A program made the translations under genes and the position numbers. Source: Prosthecobacter sp. (GTDB lineage: Bacteria; Verrucomicrobiota; Verrucomicrobiia; Verrucomicrobiales; Verrucomicrobiaceae). From it: a DNA stretch of 34,327 nt. Below the pieces are notes generated by a model. That model worked only from the letters and a program-made list of their open reading frames with translations, had not been told where the DNA came from and ran no database searches. Below, piece by piece: positions 32,336 to 34,327 of the stretch (positions within the stretch are counted from its first letter, which is position 1; the number at the start of each line of letters is the position of its first letter). The stretch lies in contig NZ_JACSRD010000073.1 of NCBI RefSeq assembly GCF_014879935.1, positions 1-34,327 on the forward strand. The letters are read 5' to 3'.

Positions 32336-33598
32336 ATGATCAGCGAACTTAAAGCCCTTTTCGACTACTACGAGAAAGAGAAAGGAATCGACCGTGGCAA
32401 AATGGTCGAGGCCCTCTCACAGGCATTGCTCGCCGCCTCCAAGAAAAGCATCGGTCCGGCGCGTGAGCTGCGCATCGACATCGATCCCGACAAGGGCACC
32501 ATCAAGGCCTTCGCCAAGCTGCTGGCGGTTGAGACTGTGAGCAATCCCTGGGAAGAGCTCCCGCTGGCCAAGGCGCGGAAGTTCAAGAAGGACGCCATCG
32601 TGGGTGACGAGATCGAGCTGGAAGTCACGCCGAACAACATGGGCCGCATCGCCGCCCAGACCGCGAAGCAGACGATGCTCCAGCGCCTGCGCATGGCCGA
32701 GAAGGAAAATCTCTATGACGAGTTCAAGGATCGCACCGGCGATGTCGTCAGCGGTGTGGTGCGTCGCTTTGAGAAGTCCGACGTCGTCATCGACCTCGGC
32801 AAGTTTGAAGGCGTCATGACCTCCAAGGAACGCGTCGCCACGGAAGATTACACTCCAGGGGATCGCATGCGCTTCTACGTGAAGGCAGTGGAGAAGGACA
32901 CCGGCCGCGGACCTGAGATCATCCTTTCCCGTGCCCACCCGAACTTCGTCCGTCGTTTGTTCGAGTTCGAGGTCAGCGAGATCGGCGACCGCACGGTCGA
33001 AATCGCCAGCATCGCCCGTGAGGCCGGCTACCGCACGAAGGTGGCCGTCCACAGTGCTGATGAGAAAGTCGATCCCGTGGGCGCCTGCGTGGGCCTGCGC
33101 GGTGCGCGCGTGAAGAACATCGTCCGTGAGCTGAACAATGAGAAGGTGGACATCATCCGCTGGAAGGCCGACCCCGCCGAGTTCATCCGCGAGGCCCTGA
33201 AGCCGATCAAGGTGATCACCATCCAGGTGAACGCCGACAAGAAGGAGGCCCGCCTCACCGTCAGCGAGGAAGATCTCTCGAAGGCAATCGGCCGCCGCGG
33301 CCAGAACGCCCGCCTGACCTCGCGTCTGGTCGGCATGGATCTCATCATCGAGAAGGATCAGCACGCCGCCGAGGTCTTTGAAGGCCAGATGGGCAGCGCG
33401 GTGCATCACCTAGTGGACGCCCTCGGCATCACCGAGGAGACCGCACGCCAGCTCACGGAAGGCGGCATGGGCGATCTCGCCACGCTTGCCTCCGGTGTCG
33501 ATGTGGACGACATCACCGAGGTTCTCGGTGGTGATCACGACCTTGCGGTCCGGATCTATGAAAAGGCGACAGCAAACGCAGCTCCTGCAGAGGAGTAG
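32336..33598 (+). CDS. nusA: Transcription termination/antitermination factor NusA
   Basis: ATG 32336 gives 420 residues. Layout: N-terminal RNA-polymerase-binding domain (about 1-130, opening ISELKALFDYYEKEKGIDR), S1 domain (about 135-200, GVVRRFEKSDVVIDLG), two KH domains (about 205-345, VGACVGLRGARVKNI and AIGRRGQNARLTSRL), and a short C-terminal helical region (HHLVDALGITEETARQL). It controls pausing, termination and antitermination. It is followed by infB 89 bp later. The usual rimP gene upstream is absent; the upstream neighbour is a divergent phosphoesterase. The leader has a terminator hairpin, and the start has no Shine-Dalgarno sequence. Confidence 0.97.
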   Translation: MISELKALFDYYEKEKGIDRGKMVEALSQALLAASKKSIGPARELRIDIDPDKGTIKAFAKLLAVETVSNPWEELPLAKARKFKKDAIVGDEIELEVTPNNMGRIAAQTAKQTMLQRLRMAEKENLYDEFKDRTGDVVSGVVRRFEKSDVVIDLGKFEGVMTSKERVATEDYTPGDRMRFYVKAVEKDTGRGPEIILSRAHPNFVRRLFEFEVSEIGDRTVEIASIAREAGYRTKVAVHSADEKVDPVGACVGLRGARVKNIVRELNNEKVDIIRWKADPAEFIREALKPIKVITIQVNADKKEARLTVSEEDLSKAIGRRGQNARLTSRLVGMDLIIEKDQHAAEVFEGQMGSAVHHLVDALGITEETARQLTEGGMGDLATLASGVDVDDITEVLGGDHDLAVRIYEKATANAAPAEE

Positions 33599-33687
33599 TT
33601 TTTGTGCCGCCATGAAAGCTTTCCCCAACAACTTCGATCCTCATTTACAGCCAGCCAGCCGCTCCGCTCGTCCGATTCAATCCTCTC

Positions 33688-34327
33688 ATGCCCAGCAAGT
33701 CCTCATCCTCCAAATCGCCCAAGCCTTCAGACGAAGCAACGCCTGAAGCAGAAGCGAACATCGACAGCGCCAAGCCCAAAAAAGCCACCAAAGGCAAGGT
33801 GCTTTCGCTGATCGAGGAGGAAAAGCCCAAGACACGCGTCAGAAGCAAGGAAAGCACGGTTCTGCCGCCGCTGGGTGCCACGAAAAAGCCGGCCGTCGAG
33901 GAGCCGAAGAAGGAGGAGCCGGCGGCACCCGCCAAGCCGACGCTCGATGAGCAGAAAGCCGCCGCGCTGAACCTTTTCGAGGACGACGAGAAGCCGAAGA
34001 AGCGGGTCCGTCCGGCGGATGCCGTCCAGCAGACCGCGCTGCCGCCGATTTCCCTGCTGAAGGAGGACACCACACCGAAGCCGATCATTCCAATCGTCCA
34101 TGCGCCGCCTGCGGACGTGCCGAAGCCCGAGTTCGAGGTCAACGAGAGCGGGGAGAAGATCATCCACCTCAAGCCGCCGATCGTCGTCAAAGACCTGGCG
34201 GACAAGATGGGCCTGAAGCCCTTCAAGGTCATCTCCGACCTCATCGCCTTCAAGGTGTTCGCCAGCGCCGACAAGGCCATCGACATCGAAATCGCCGAGA
34301 AGATCTGTGAGAAGCATGGCTTCAAGC
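33688..34327 (+). CDS. infB: Translation initiation factor IF-2, N-terminal part (runs off the window)
   Basis: From ATG 33688 the frame is open for 213 codons to the window end. Residues 1-160 are a low-complexity Lys/Glu/Pro/Ala extension. Residues about 163-213 match the IF2_N domain (VVKDLADKMGLKPFKVISDL, IAEKICEKHGFK). Within the extension a motif occurs twice: LSLIEEEKPKTRVR (39-52) and LNLFEDDEKPKKRVR (94-108), each followed by LPP. The GTPase domain lies beyond the window. It follows nusA, the standard gene order. The start has a TCCTCTC leader and no Shine-Dalgarno sequence. Confidence 0.95.
   Translation, partial: MPSKSSSSKSPKPSDEATPEAEANIDSAKPKKATKGKVLSLIEEEKPKTRVRSKESTVLPPLGATKKPAVEEPKKEEPAAPAKPTLDEQKAAALNLFEDDEKPKKRVRPADAVQQTALPPISLLKEDTTPKPIIPIVHAPPADVPKPEFEVNESGEKIIHLKPPIVVKDLADKMGLKPFKVISDLIAFKVFASADKAIDIEIAEKICEKHGFK

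Overview
The window is a GC-rich stretch of bacterial chromosome. The best guess is a member of the phylum Verrucomicrobiota (Prosthecobacter/Verrucomicrobium-like). This is inferred from the gene mix: secreted sulfatase, GH75-type chitosanase, Gld-like ABC cluster with a DUF4340 protein, classical menaquinone genes, PrsW-type protease. Start codons almost never have a Shine-Dalgarno sequence in front of them, and many follow pyrimidine-rich leaders. No phylogenetic marker search could be run, so the assignment is not proven.

Layout. 1-66 is the tail of an unknown + strand gene. 115-3407 (-) is a compact run gtrA-like, trmL, lolD-like ABC ATPase, GH75-like chitosanase. 3491-4089 (-) holds two tandem paralogous glycine-zipper lipoproteins ending in a perfect hairpin terminator. 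4304-4915 (+) is an exported protein of unknown function whose probable terminator lies inside the opposing menE gene. 4918-10356 (-) is a probable operon: GNAT acetyltransferase, small membrane protein, PrsW-family protease, menA, menC, menE. 10527-14186 (+) encodes a 1219-residue fusion of a TerB-like domain, FHA-like segments, an ABC ATPase and an ABC-2/ABCG permease. 14202-16025 (-) is dsbD and 16120-16359 (-) a double CDGSH protein. 16560-18236 (+) is an Lrp/AsnC regulator with a class I aminotransferase.

18265-20495 is the disturbed part of the window. It holds a Sel1-repeat gene broken by a nonsense codon and a probable frameshift, a decayed second copy of the 3' end of the neighbouring amidohydrolase gene, and an array of eleven full 42-bp tandem repeats, each able to form a small hairpin. 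The array lies between the decayed copy and the intact amidohydrolase (20496-21422, -).

The rest is mostly housekeeping: pentapeptide-repeat protein, sucC (-), trmD (+), tRNA-Ser(GCU) (+). A four-gene Gld-like ABC cluster follows (24339-29439, -), then a sulfatase and a metallophosphoesterase (-), both exported. Last is nusA-infB (+), where infB runs off the window and nusA has a strong intrinsic terminator in its leader.

Functional links: menA/menC/menE supply three steps of menaquinone synthesis. DsbD carries all three cysteine pairs for moving electrons to the periplasm. The gldA/F/G-like proteins plus DUF4340 form one ABC system of unknown cargo. trmL, trmD, tRNA-Ser, nusA and infB belong to RNA modification, transcription and translation. 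The most unusual material is the 42-bp array with its flanking relic, the TerB-FHA-ABCG fusion, and intrinsic terminators sitting only 5-23 bp upstream of the next start codon.
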